In this document: positions 24,301 to 35,944 of the stretch, piece by piece
Position numbering within the stretch: position 1 is the first letter of the stretch
How the letters are laid out: each line of letters starts with the position of its first letter
Assembly: GCA_031763025.1 (NCBI GenBank)
Contig: JASSKH010000022.1
Location: forward strand, 1,895,232 to 1,959,231
Direction of reading: 5' to 3'
Origin: Macrocystis pyrifera
Lineage: Eukaryota; Sar; Phaeophyceae; Laminariales; Laminariaceae
DNA: 64,000 bases
Position numbers and translations under genes: made by a program
The notes under the pieces: generated by a model
What the model was told of the DNA's origin: nothing
Seen by the model: only the letters and a program-made list of their open reading frames with translations
Databases searched by the model: none

Positions 24301-25528
24301 CGACGGCGGCGCGATGACGAGTTCGCAAAGTAATCACGTCCGTAGGAGCCGGATGTGGCGCCAATGGTGGGCGGTGGGGAGCCAACGGGCGGCCTGAAAG
24401 CCAAGCCAGTGAGAGCGCCAGCATCCACGGCGTATTTCGCGGATTTAGCGAGCGACCCAGCGGCGTTGTCGTGGGTCGAAATAGGCCCGACTAGGGTTTT
24501 GGGGGCCCAGGAGGGCCCTGAGGAATCCATGGAGGATCCAAGGCGGCGGACGTCACCATAAGCGTCGTCAGTGATAAGCATTGATCGGATGACCGGGATG
24601 GGCAGGGATGGAGTTGTTACGAGCCCACGCAAGCCGGTGTACGGCATGGAGAGTTCGCAAGGCGTGAAGCCGCAGGAAGGCCTCAGGTAGATATCCACTG
24701 TGTCGTCGCTGGTCAGGTGGTTGGGTTCAGTGCGGTCGGCGTCGGTGGCTGGCTGGGGAATGCGGGAAAGGACGTCGGCGTTACCATTGGCCGTACCTTT
24801 CCGGCACTCCAGCGTGTATGTGTAGGCGGAGAAGAACCTAACCAACGCTGGACGTGGGCGTTGTGCTCGCCTACTTGATCAGTATTCTCAAGCGCCTTGT
24901 GGTCGGAGACGAAGGCGTTGGAAGAGGGCTCGGATGTTGGCGGTATGAGCTGTGGGGTCGGATCGTAGACGATGATATGGTAGGCGGCGACGCGTTCCAG
25001 GCCTTTGATGACCTCGTTGACCACCTTGGCGAACCAGCCGGGGGCGGCTCTGCTGCCCTGCAGCATGACGAGCCGCTTGAACAGCCTATCGGGCGTGCAG
25101 AAGGCCGTCGGGGGGCTGGTGTCCCTATCGATGGTGATCTAGTGGAAGAAGGAGACGAGGTCGAACAGTGAGAAGATGCGTCCCTTGCACAAAGAGTCGT
25201 GTACGAAGTTCGACATGTACCACTGTGAAAGGACGAATGTACACGAAAGCTAGAGAAATACGTGCGGACAGGGGTTTCCTCTCGCTCTCCGGGGCGCCAA
25301 AACACAAAAGGACGGAGCCACGTTGCCGGAACAGGTTAAGTTGGTCGGGCGTGAGGCTCCAGGTGTGTGGAGGGCGATTCGGCAGTGGTGATGGGCATCC
25401 GGCATGTAGACGGGCGCATGGTGTCGTGGGGAAGGGAGCAAGATCAATGCTGCGCTCCTAGTGTTCGCCGGGGAAAAGGTCAGCCTTGCTGAATCTGTAG
25501 GAGGGTCCTAACCCGAACCCTGCCGAGA

Positions 25529-26025
25529 TGTAGGCAGGTAAAAGACACAGGGATGTCGATGCTGGGTAGACCGCGTTGCTTGTAGTTCACGAATTTCTTA
25601 TTATTGCTCGACAAGTGAGCTGAGGGAAAGAGAGAACTCGAGTGAGCTATGAGGGCTTCGTCGGGGACACAACTTAGCCCAGACGTTGACCAAAACTAAC
25701 CCGTATGCTGCTACGGTCTATCGGGACGTTGTCATACACACGATGCCCGAACTATAACATTTTGTTCTCGACCGGAACTTCGTCTTACAGAAGGTTCTCA
25801 GGCATGTAACAGAATGACTTGCTCACAATGGGGATGTCTGAACTGGCTCCACTGAATAAACCCAAAGAGCTACGGAAAACCATACAAGAATCACCTGCAG
25901 ATATATACCTAAAGAGCTACATGCAACCATATAGAACTCGTCTACATACAGCTATACCTGGCATTCCCAAACCGCTATGTGCAACCACACAAGTTTCTCG
26001 TACGGGTATATACGTTCCTATTCCA
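25529..26025 (-). repeat. Right LTR (5' LTR) of the gypsy fossil
   Basis: It begins TGTAGG and ends near GTTCCTATTCC, and is the partner of 19373-19864. The palindromic R-family units resume about 20 bp beyond it, so the element sits inside that array. Confidence 0.8.
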
Positions 26026-26044
26026 GGAGTATGCTTTAATCCAT

Positions 26045-26355
26045 CATAAATTGATATTGTCTAGACAACTGATCCGGAGACCGCCTATCAGTAATTGGAG
26101 TTGTCCTGAGAATTGATTTCACAGGCTGTCTATTGATTGGAATGGCTTGGACATTTTATTTCGGGTGGTGTACATGAATTGGACCTGTCGGGGAAACTGG
26201 TTTGGTCCATTATGTGGGTTTTTCCGAAAAGTTGGTTTCGGCAGCGATCTACTTATAGGAATTATTCGGACAATCGAGCTTTAGAGGGCTCTGATGTTTG
26301 AAAGCGGGCAGTTACTTTTAGGAGCTATTACTACAACAGTTGATTTGGTCCGTAC
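26045..26355 (+). repeat. R-family palindromic repeat array, copy 3 (right of gypsy fossil)
   Basis: Units such as AAATTGATATTGTCTAGACAA then GATCCGGAGACCGCCTATC match the array at 18.95-19.35 kb in the same orientation. It probably formed one array with that copy before the gypsy insertion. Confidence 0.65.
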
Positions 26356-26925
26356 GCTATCAATACCAGGCCACCCTAGTATTGCCTCTACCACAGGATC
26401 GGGAAGTTCCCTGTATACGCAACCATTTGCAAGGTACTTTACTAAGCCTTCTTATTACGAGTAGTATCAATTCAAAGGGGAGTGTCTATCAGAATAAATA
26501 CATATGTACAAATCCATGACACTGCTGTACTTGTTCTTTAGGGTTCAGGAGGGGGGGAGAGGACTTGCTAACTTACGTCTGGGAGAGAGAGAGGATAGGG
26601 AGGGATAGCGGCGGTTCGTGTGTGATTGGCACAGCAGCAGAAAAAATAGTGTTGGATATCGTACCGAAAGGTTTGATACATCGTTCGATAAAAATACACA
26701 TATTATCGAACCGAAAAAAAGACGGGAATTCGATAGTAGTTTCAATAATTCGATGAACGATAACAATACGCTTAAACGACAAAAGGCCGAACGCCTCCCA
26801 GGGGAATAGGGGACACGGCAACGAACAGCACGATATACCCTCGGATATTCGAGTATGATATCAGGTCATGCGTATAACACCATCAAATAATTTGGTTGAG
26901 ATATTCAGTACCATGTACTATGTAC
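26356..26925. other. AT-rich spacer with small inverted repeat
   Basis: GTTCGATAA (26683-26691) and TTATCGAAC (26703-26711) form a perfect 9-bp inverted repeat. No gene is seen. Confidence 0.4.
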
Positions 26926-26926
26926 G

Positions 26927-27840
26927 GTGAATGAAGGTCAGCACGCTGCTCACACTGCTTCGTTGGAGGAACTACCAGAGACAGCGCGCCCCCCCGGACC
27001 GGGCGACCCGCTGAGTGGGACCGAGACCAAGGCTTTCGCCAAGGCTCGCCACAGGAGTCTACAGGGGGCTGGAGACACGGCATGCTTTCGGGCGACGCCA
27101 ACGGACTCACCACGTGGCATGCCCGCAGCAGAGTTCGTGAATACGAATGGGAAGGCGTTTCGAGGGGATAGAAGAGGATGTGGCAGTAAGGTGCCCCTGC
27201 TGCGATGCAGTTGACGTGGACACCCGCCACGCACGCATTTATTTCTGGGCAGGGGCAGAAGTCAACCAGCACCAACCGCTGGTCCACGTGATGTCCAATG
27301 CGTTGAAGCGGCCAGGAATTCAACACCAAGTGGAGAGCGGCGACCCGTTGACCGTAGACCGAAACCTGCGGATGGACATTGTCGGCGGGAGAGGAGGTGT
27401 CCGAGACGTTCCTAACAGGAGCATAGGGAGAAGTCCATCCTGCTGGACGTCACCCATGCTAACCGTCAAGCGCAGATACACCTGCGAGGAGGCAGTGCTG
27501 ATCGCGATGGATCAGCTGCCTCTACCTCCGAGGCGCGCAAGCGCCAACACTACGAGCGACGGGGACATGTGTCCCTTGACGAACGGAGTCACCAACTTAG
27601 TAATACCACTTTAGCAGTGGAAAGCTTTGGGCGTCGCGGGGTAGAAGTCAGTAAGTTCATCGACCAGCTGGCAGCTAGTATCGTGGGGGGGAAGGGATGG
27701 TGGGTAGATGGGGAGGAAAGGGGTGGTGAATGAACGCCTGCTTTAAATCGTCTCGGTGACTACACATGTCGCCATTTCGAGGAGAGGTGTCGCGCTTCAA
27801 ACTCCAGCTTAGGGACCGCCAGGAAGCGAGAAGGAGCAGG
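26927..27840 (+). pseudogene. Decayed LINE C-terminus (zinc knuckle plus restriction-like endonuclease-type tail)
   Basis: The pieces spread over different frames: TETKAFAKARHRSLQGAGDTA at 26.99-27.08 kb; then the frame from 27147 with VRCPCCDAVDVDTRHARI (a C/H-rich knuckle), QVNQHQPL-like and IQHQVESGDPLTVDRNLRMDIV. After about 27400 the signal moves between frames (LLDVTHADP-like and SFGRRG-like fragments), ending near 27830 with sequence resembling FKLQLRDRQEA. A Cys/His knuckle followed by a D...LLDV pattern resembles the C-terminal PD-(D/E)XK region of R2/NeSL-type LINEs. That assignment is inference. At least two frame changes (near 27.14 kb and 27.40 kb) and no visible reverse transcriptase make it a dead 5'-truncated copy. 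It is unrelated to LINE-A and LINE-B. Confidence 0.65.
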
Positions 27841-27844
27841 GGGG

Positions 27845-28635
27845 GGGGGTGGTGACTGATCGAAACCAATGGCGTGGGGATGGAGCTTGGCGGCGGCTTA
27901 GGACGTAACAATGTAATGTAATGAGCACATCTTGAGACGGAGAAGGGAGCAAGGATAAGAATGGAGTATTATTGTAGATAAAGCACAGCGGTAAGTGGAC
28001 ATAGAATGTAGCTAGACCTCAGCATATATTTCCTTTATTTCGGTCGCTTTCTTCTTTCACGAAAGTGTTGAGTGCTCAACGTTGAAGCTCATGCTACACA
28101 TTGTCGGATGGCAACCATATATCGTATTATATTAACAATCCTGTGCGTGGTACGTTCGCAGCAGGACAGTGCACCTACAAAGTCAAAAGTCCTTAAGAAA
28201 GGAAGGCCACAGAGCTTGTTTCCCTCTCGGGTGAAGAATCAGCACGAGCACAAGTAATTAATGTGTTTGCTGGACGCCCGCGAGTAGAGGGACAGTTTCA
28301 TGTGAAATGCAACCACGCGCCAGGTGACGACAAGCAACACACGAGCTGGTCTTGCTCGCTGCACCACGACCGCCGAATGCGCTCACGTTAAACGTGGGTA
28401 TAAAAAGTCCGCAATGCAGTTTGATAAATTCGTGTACACGTGTGGTACGTTCCCGGTAAATATAAAACATTGTTTATTGTCGTTGCGGCTCAAGTACTCT
28501 GCGTACCAAGAGATACATAGTCGCCTTGCGTGCATGGTAGTTGGGGGCAGGATATGTCGAGCAGGTATCGTTCGTGCCTGGGATGTCTAACGCGTCCGGT
28601 CCGGATCGACGCTGGTGGATGACCGGCAGTTCTGC
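27845..28635. other. Stretch without recognisable genes
   Basis: Only short frames without known motifs are present. It may include the 3' untranslated tail of the decayed LINE (ATGTAATGTAATGAGC near 27910). Confidence 0.4.
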
Positions 28636-28639
28636 GCTC

Positions 28640-29440
28640 AAAGGAGATATAGAGACGGCCGGCATGGTATACAGGAGGCCTTCGTGGCTTGGATATCTAT
28701 CGACTAGACAGACCAAGTCATTTATATATACACCATTGTTAATAATAATGCATCACGTCTGTCTCCAACAGGAGTTGGGTTAATGCTGAACTTGGTCGGA
28801 CACGCAGACTCCTTGTACAGGTGGGCAAGAAATGGATGGATCGAGCGTATATATAATATCAACCAAATTAACAGGTACTATTAATACAAATGCCAGGGAC
28901 ATTTAGTACACTACCCGGGGGGGGGAAGATGGCTTCCCTGGGTGGCCATCTCCACCACACTTGATGCCCTTGATGTTCTTGGGGATCTGGTCCTGTTGGC
29001 ATACTCACGCGCACGGTAGTTGCGGCCGGCGCTCATGTTGCAACGACGAATACACTCACCGTATTATATTTATGGCCGTAGTATGGGAGCTTGAGCTTTA
29101 TCGTACGAGCACCTATCCACCGAATGTCTCGCGCAGCAGGACCAAACGGGAGCCAGGCATATATACAGAAGATAGGCATGGTCTCCAAAACCCCGAATAG
29201 AACCAATTGTTCTAAGGTGTACAGATCGACGAAACGGATCAAGTCAAGGTACACTCTGCTGTTAGCACACGATGCATCCAACAGGAGTTGCGTGCGTGAC
29301 GAATTTGGTCGGACGTGCAGACTCAACATTTATCGAACACTTGCTCGGGCAAGTGATCAATGGGTCGGGCGTATGTCGTACATCAAGCAATTGACAGGTA
29401 CTACCATATGCCAGGGGTATTTATTTAATATATTCTACGT
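28640..29440. repeat. Diverged duplicated segment of ~250-290 bp
   Basis: The sequences around 28660-28910 and 29175-29430 share blocks: GCATGGT, then CCAACAGGAGTTG, then AAYTTGGTCGGAC(A/G)(C/T)GCAGACTC, and CAATT(A/G)ACAGGTACTA. They are about 510 bp apart in the same orientation. Coding potential is not evident. Confidence 0.55.
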
Positions 29441-29449
29441 TCGTTGGTA

Positions 29450-29860
29450 GCGCAGTGCATAGGCACAGAGATAACCTACACACAAGACCAGGCCACAGTA
29501 ACACGTACCAGGTACAACAGTAGTGCCAGAACGTAATATGATGTCCAACGAACGGACCACTCAGTTGTCACTAATAAGTGTGTTCATCGACTAGAAAGTA
29601 CGCACGGCTCGTAAGAGAAAGCCGTCATGTTTCGCTTTGACCGATAACTACACAAGACAACGCACCAAGGTGGACTGCGTGCGTACAGTCTATTTCGGCT
29701 GTTTAGTCGCAGGAGAGTCGGGTACGAGAGGTCATACTGATATTATCTGGGTATGTTGAGCTTGATTAATGGATTACTTGTGCGAGGTATATATATTATT
29801 CCGAAAAACACAAGCCAGGTCAACCAATACGACTAGGAGGCAGGCCGAGAACGGGATAAC
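29450..29860. other. Spacer without recognisable features
   Basis: No gene or repeat of note is seen apart from one TACCAGGTA word at 29506. Confidence 0.4.
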
Positions 29861-29867
29861 TAACAGT

Positions 29868-30870
29868 AGTATATCGTCGTAATCCCAGAGAGTTAGGCTG
29901 AAGGAAGGCGAAGCATAACGCAAAGATTCGCCCAGATTCACAAACGGAACGTGAATCATTCGGAACGTTAGTACGGAACGTTCGGTGAGAGGTAATTCCA
30001 CGAGGCATAACTGGTCTCAAGCCGGGCGATACCAATGTTATAATGGAAAGCTCGGTGAGAGGCAATTCCACGAGGCATGACTGGTCTCACGCCGGGTGAT
30101 AACATCAAGTGTCGGAATCCCAGAGAGATTGGCTGAGGGAAGGCGATGCGTAGTGCATAGATTCACCCAGATTCACAAACGGAATGTGCATGATTCGGAA
30201 TGTTATTATGGAAAGTTCGATGAGAGGTAATTCCAGGAGGCATGACCGGTCCCAAGCCGGGCGATAACAATGTTATCATGGAAAATTCGGTGAGAGGTGA
30301 CTCCACGAGGCATGACTGGTCTCAAGCGGGGTGATAACTTCAAGTGTCGGAATCCCAGAGAGATAGGCTATGGGAAGGCGATGCGTAGTGCATAGATTCA
30401 CCCAGATTCACAAACGGAATGTGAATCATTCGGAATGTTATTATGGAAAATTCGGCGAGAGGTAATTCCACGAGGCATGACTGGTCTCAAGCCGGGTGAT
30501 AACATCAACACAGGGCGGGTAAAGAGAGAAAACCATGAAGTATTGATGGGACGCTTGTGCGCAGTAACAATTACGCAAGGTTATCAAAGACAGACCCGGC
30601 TCGACATTAAAAATCCACGTCATCCGACGAGGGCCGCGCCGGGGGGGGGAGTGAGATAACAAAGACGAGATACATACCAGGATATCGTCGGTTGACTCTG
30701 GAAAGGCAAAGCGTCTCTCACAGATTGGCGAGTTTGACATGATCCATAATGCTACCTGGTATTATGGAGAGCTGCGGCGAGATGTAAATCCATGAAGTAT
30801 GGATGGTCTTAAGCCGAGCGATACCTCTAATGAGAGTCGGTTGAGAGAACCATACATACAGTAGTATCGG
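29868..30870. repeat. ~235-bp tandem repeat array with ~85-bp subrepeats
   Basis: Unit starts marked by GGAATCCCAGAGAG occur near 29879, 30114 and 30347 (period about 234). Within each unit the phrase TCGGTGAGAGGTAATTCCACGAGGCATGACTGGTCTCAAGCCGGG occurs about twice. A worn further unit extends to about 30870. The array ends about 130 bp before the second DIRS-like fossil. Confidence 0.85.
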
Positions 30871-30999
30871 AACGGCTCAATTAACGAATCCTCTCGTCAC
30901 CGAATGCCATATCCTGCTTTTGCGAACTAAGGTCGCAGACGATCTAACCCTAAGGATCGGCGAGCGATACAGATGTCCCGTTTTTGAGGGGATTGGTTC

Positions 31000-33900
31000 A
31001 GGGGGGGGCCAACGTCGCGGGAGCCGATTCAGGGGGAAGCGGTTCAGCGGGGGCTGATGTTTTGGATGTCGCTTCAGGGGATATCAATCCACCTGGTACT
31101 GAACCAGCACTGGGCATGCTGGGGCAGCACGAGCGGTCGAAGGCATAGGAACGTCGTCGGGTGGCACGCGCGGCAGCGGAAGCGCAGACCGTCGATACCG
31201 CGCAATTGAAAGACACGGTATCCCAGTTGAGCGACATGATGACGGAGATTATAGATGTCATCGCCGAGGTACAGGCCGGGGAACGCGAGGAGGATGAAAA
31301 ATGGCGAGGACGCAGGGAAGTTCGAGTCTATGTTACGGGGGCAGGAAGCCAAGGTCAAGTTTAAGGAAAACATCGCGGCCAGGAAGAACTTGAGCGCTCG
31401 GCGGAGTTGGAGTATTTCGGGCGTAATGACAGTGGTTAGAGAGAAACTGGAGGAGCTGCCGTATTGGCTAACGCAGCTCTGGTCACACCCGCGGTTACCT
31501 CCCAAGTTGTGCAATTTCGGCCTTCGACGTATTGGACCACATGCCACACGGGGGCCCCGGGGATCCGTCGACCGACCTGAACGTGCAAGAGCAGATGGAA
31601 CTCCTCGTCGACATGGTTTATCAAAATGGAAAGGGCGCCGAATCGGTAGAGAGCATTCCGCGCGTGGAGGTCCTACTCGAAGGCTATAAGATAGGCGTTG
31701 ACGCTGTGAAGAAACATAAGCGACAATGCACCAAGGCGATTCGGATTCCGTCGAACAAGAAGCGCACCGAGAAAGTCATCAACGAAGATATATTGGTATG
31801 AACATCCGCTCTGCTAGACGCATCCGTGACGATCGGGGGAAAGTGGACTTCACCACCAAGAATCGAGCAGCTTCCCTCTGTAATATGGAGGCTCAGCGTG
31901 CCAGGGGCTCAAGGCCACTCTCCCGCACCAACGGTCAACCGGGCGAAGACGCGGGCCGAGTCGCCGTGTTTTGGGGTGGGCGTCCTCGCAGGGGTGCGAC
32001 TAAGGCACAGCGTGCACGTTTGCCCACGCAGTAAGCAAGAAATGGCGCCAAGGTATCCGCGCTGGAAGCATTTCCGGGCGCAAACCAAGGCAGACCGCGC
32101 CAAGACGGGGCTGGGAGGAGGTTCCAGCCCGAACGCGAAGACACGGGCCGACGGATCTAAGCAGGCCCAAGACAGGAGGTGGAGAAACCGGAGAAAGATA
32201 ACGACGAATAGGGACGCGGGCCTCGTCTGCCGGCGGGGTCAACTCCGGGACCCCAACACGTGGTGGACTCAGCTCGAGATCCACAAGTTGTTCGGCCGGG
32301 GTCGGCATCGAGATTTGTATCCGATGGAGACGAGTGTCTAGCCGTATGGCAGAAACTTTCCACGACACGGGCGGGTAGCGGGAAGGTCGAAAGTATTCTC
32401 GACGACATGGCCCAGGCGGGAATTAGGTTTCTGCGAAGTAACGAGGGACGGTTTTGCATATGACAAACATTTGGGTTGGGAAGTTGACACGGTAGCAATG
32501 ACCATTTCTTTACCGACGGAAAAACTCACACAGCTCCGAAACCTGCTCGGCACGTGGCCGGCCGAGCGCACCGTCGCAACCGAGTCCGAACTAAGAACGT
32601 CTATTGGGAAACTGCTGCACGTATGCGGAGTAGTGCGGCCGGGGAAGTATTTAGTGCGTCGCATGCTGCTAGCCGTGGGATTGCCCCCATTGAACCCGGG
32701 ACAAGTTAAAAAAAAAAAAAAAAACGGAGCGTCGGGAAGCTCGCCAACAAGGTGTGTTGCCCTACTCCGGAGTTTCACGCGGATGTCGTGTTTTGGGCGT
32801 TGATTGTAGAGCGCGCGCGCGGCTCAACAGGGGGAAGGCTCGGTGCTTCCGTACACAGTTTTTATCTTCAGCCGCACTCACACACCCTGGTATCCGACGT
32901 CTCTGGCACCGCCATGGGCGGGTATTGCTTGGAATCGGGCCGGTGGTAGGGGATGGATTTGGCAGACGAGGTGCAAGAACGCCTGATAGTGCACAAGCAG
33001 GATCAGGATGACTTGTCCATTAACGTGTTGGAACTGTTGGGTATGGTACTCACGGCGTGGGCATTTGTCGGGCCCGCCGGGACGAGGCCGCAGTATGGGG
33101 GGGAAAGTCTGTTGCTAAAAAGGGGACAGCATGTCGGCAATTCACTGGGTGAATCGGTGCAAGGGGGGCACGGAGCCTCGATCGGGGGCATTGATGCGCA
33201 TATTAGGATGTCTAGAAATGGATTCAAGTTGGTCGTTTCGCGCCAAGATTGTCGCTGGAATCGCCAACACGTTAGCCGATGGTATCTCGCGATGGAAGCG
33301 CGCGTCCATCAACGATTCCCTCCGCGAATTCCGACCCGATATTGACTGGCAGGAACAGAGGCTGGGATTCGCCGGAGACGCGTTTTGTTCCGGGGCATTG
33401 GCGTCCAGTATCTCCGAAACGCAGTTGCGGTCTCGTCTGAACATACTTATGCGTCAGGTTTCACATCTTGGTCCAGGTTTCGCAGGCTAATGGGGAGGGA
33501 CCAATATCTGAGGGCAGACGAGACTGCCGATGACAGCGAGTTGGCAATCGTTGACTTTGCCGCCTGGTGTAGCGCGTCGCAGGTGAACCGAGCGGGAACG
33601 ATCGCGAGTAAAATATCCGCAGTGCAATATTTTCACCGGCCAGAGTACAGGTTGGAACTCCCCACGCAGTCACCAACAGTCAAACACGCATTGAAAGGAA
33701 TAGCTCGGGCGCACGCCGACGCGGGTACCGTTCGTCGGGTGCGACATCCGGTGTCACGGGACATGCTGCTCAAGGGAGAGCATGGCATATCCTCGGGGGG
33801 GCCCGGGGGTCGGGTGTTATGGCTTTGTTTGGCTATGAGTTATTTTTTAATGGCCCGTTCCGACGAGATGTGGGCCAAGGACGGGGGCGGAGTGCACCCG

Positions 33901-34600
33901 ACTGTCTAACACGGGCCGACGTTGCGTTTTTTAGCGGTAATAGACAGCTGTCGTATTTACTCTGGCGGCAGGCCGACAGGGTAGAAGTCCGATTTCGTGG
34001 ACACAAAGGGGACCAAGCAGGGGAGGGTAGCGTAGTATTAAGAACACGGGACACCGTGCAGGGCACGCGGTCGGGGCTGCAGTCGGACGGTGCTGCCGTC
34101 GCTCCTATGGTGGAACTGATGTCGTGTCACTCCATGCTGCCCGAACACGCACCTCTTTCGTCGTACCGTAGCAAGGGTAAAGTCGTAACATGGCGATACG
34201 ACCAAGCAACCCAGGCGCTGAAAGAGATCGTCGCGGAGTCAGGGGCGAAACCTGACGGGTTCACATTACATTCGCTCCGTATCGGGGGGGGCTCGACGCT
34301 CTCAGCGGGAGGAACCGTGTCAGAGCGAGTAATTCAGAGGGAAAAAAAGATGGAAATCGGGGGCGTATAAAGTATACACGCGTAACAATAAAGAGGGCAT
34401 CAGTCAAGTGTCGCGGAAATTGGCGGACACAGGAAAGGGGTCTCAGAGACAACCAGGCCAGGATACCGTCTGGGGAAAACTGTAAAGTAGCGGAAGGACC
34501 TCGGATTTGAGGGAGTTGGAATGGTCGAAGACCATTTGGGGTACTCGGTCGTCCGAGACCTCATAGTATGCCCCAGTCGAGGGGGCCCAAGGGAGGGAGT
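31000..34600 (+). mobile_element. DIRS-like tyrosine-recombinase retroelement fossil, copy 2
   Basis: It has the same layout as the 13-18.6 kb element but is more compact and diverged. Parts: a coiled-coil-like gag segment near 31160-31800 (QLKDTVSQLSDMM; VEVLLEGYKIGVDAVKKHK); an RT-side fragment and connection region near 32470-32700 with IGKLLHVCGVVRPGKYLVRRML, matching IGRLLHLSEVVRPGKYFVRR of copy 1; and a tyrosine recombinase with MARSDEM near 33860, FRGHKGDQAGEGSVV near 33990, LHSLRIGGGS near 34270 and YTRNN near 34380. It is broken in several places. A GC-rich tail with a hairpin near 34521 marks the 3' side. Confidence 0.82.
34519..34560 (+). repeat. Terminal hairpin of DIRS-like copy 2
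   Basis: AATGGTC-GAA-GACCATT (7-bp stem, 3-base loop) is followed by TTGGGGTACTCGGTCGTCCGAG. It occupies the same place as the hairpin of copy 1, with the stem preserved although loop and one pair differ. Confidence 0.7.
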
Positions 34601-34745
34601 AATAGGACTATTACACGGAGTAATAGAGAGGACTATTACATGGAGTAATAGAGAGGACTATTACATGGAGTAATAGAGAGGACTATTACATGGAGTAATA
34701 GAGGCTGTTACACGGAGTAACAGGGCTGTTACACGGAATAACAGG
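34594..34745. repeat. Short tandem repeats with inverted symmetry
   Basis: The ~30-bp unit AGAGGACTATTACATGGAGTAAT is repeated about four times. A variant GGCTGTTACACGGAGTAACA follows twice. Each unit pairs internally (TATTAC with GTAATA, or TGTTAC with GTAACA), so a row of small stems is possible. Confidence 0.75.
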
Positions 34746-34749
34746 GTGT

Positions 34750-35205
34750 CGGTATGAACACGGAAAACCGTCAGTAACGTCGGTTGCACGCCGAACAATG
34801 GAAAAGTCCCTCCCGCGTCTCAGAGAAAAAAGAATAACAACAACCCAATTCGAAAGATAAAACAACAAAAACAAACAAAAAAATACCAGATATCAACTAT
34901 ATTTTGTAATTTCGCAAGTTTGTAGTTACGAATTTTTCAACATTCGTACTTCGTGATTTGTGATTAATACTTTCAGTTAAATATGTAAATGAAAATACAT
35001 CAACACCAGCACCACAGCTTCTGTCACAATAGAAAATGAAACTAATTTCTAATTTCATATTTGTGAAACTCGAAATTTCGTAATTTCGTAATTCGTGGTG
35101 GGCATGTGAACGAGAGCAGACGACCACCAGTGTATCTTGGACATGAAGAGGCAAGTTGTGTCGGCGGGAAGGGACTATTCTGGTATGTGACAGCGGTGTA
35201 GTTTT
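34750..35205. other. AT-rich spacer
   Basis: Repeated words such as GTAATTTCG and TTACGAAT occur near 34898-34945 and 35060-35095, but no gene or defined element is seen. Confidence 0.35.
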
Positions 35206-35224
35206 TTTTTGGCGGGACGGGACG

Positions 35225-35715
35225 GTATATTTACGGAGTCACGGCGGGACGGGACGGTAAATTTACGGAGTCACGGCGGGACGGGACGGTAATTCTCAAC
35301 GGGAGAGATTTTCTCGGCGGGATGGGACGGGATTTGACGGCGATCAAGAAATTTGTCGGCGGGACGGGACGGGACGGGACGGCGGTACGATTTTGACGGC
35401 GGTTTTACCGTCCCGTCCCGCCGTTACCGCCGTTACCGTCCCGCCGAAATTACCGTGATAAGCCTTGAATTTTTCGTTGCCACGGCGGGACGGGACGGTA
35501 ATTTTTCTGTGTCACGGCGGGACGGGACGGTAATTTCCAACGGGAGAGATTTTGTAGGCGGGACGGGACGGTAAGTGACGACGGTCAGGGATTTTGTCGG
35601 CGGGACGGGACCGGACGGCGGGACCATTTTGACGGCGGTTTTACTGTCCCGTCCCGTCCCGCCGTTACCGTCGTTACCGTCCCGCCGAAATTACCGTGAT
35701 AAGCCTTGATTTTTT
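35225..35715. repeat. Two tandem ~241-bp GC-rich units with self-complementary arms
   Basis: Each unit contains several GGCGGGACGGGACGGTA words, then the reverse complement TACCGTCCCGTCCCGCC, and ends CCGAAATTACCGTGATAAG (35446 and 35688, offset about 241). The opposed words allow a long GC-rich hairpin in each unit. Confidence 0.85.
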
Positions 35716-35944
35716 GTCTTCCTCTATTTCACAGCAGTCTGTGACCACGGAATCAGTAAAGCCGATCAATTGTCTGGGCCCACTGCTGCTACGAATTCTC
35801 GTTGACGCAGCGGCCGTCTAATACCAAGCAGCTCTGGTGGCTAGACGCTTTCAACTGACGTCTGATCTCGCCTCGTCTCACTATGTCGCCCAACTTCTTC
35901 GAATTCCGAAACGCCTCCACAAACTCCACCTCCCTACGGGAAGT

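Larger units (their letters stand above)
19373..26025 (-). mobile_element. Ty3/gypsy (chromovirus-type) LTR retrotransposon fossil
   Basis: Two related ~495-bp terminal repeats bound a 6.65-kb element read on the minus strand. Recognisable parts from right to left: reverse transcriptase (GWFAKVVNEVIKGLERV near 25.0 kb); the RNase H end (YTLECRKGTANGNADVLSRIP near 24.8 kb); integrase (zinc-binding region near 23.5 kb; FTPKLSNAIYKRLGINKI near 22.9-23.1 kb); and a C-terminal chromodomain-like segment (ITGNQLIRGRGG near 22.15 kb, then HSRRHILLDW). Order and motifs place it with Ty3/gypsy, and the chromodomain-like tail suggests chromoviruses. It is broken in many places. Clear LTR divergence indicates an old insertion. 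Confidence 0.85.

Noticed and set aside
25500-25528. Possible primer-binding site next to the right LTR
   Set aside because: The adjacent sequence does not clearly match the 3' end of any tRNA that I can recall.
27147-27614. Idea of an intact single-exon host gene
   Set aside because: The similarity moves across frames and both ends are missing, as expected for a dead LINE copy.
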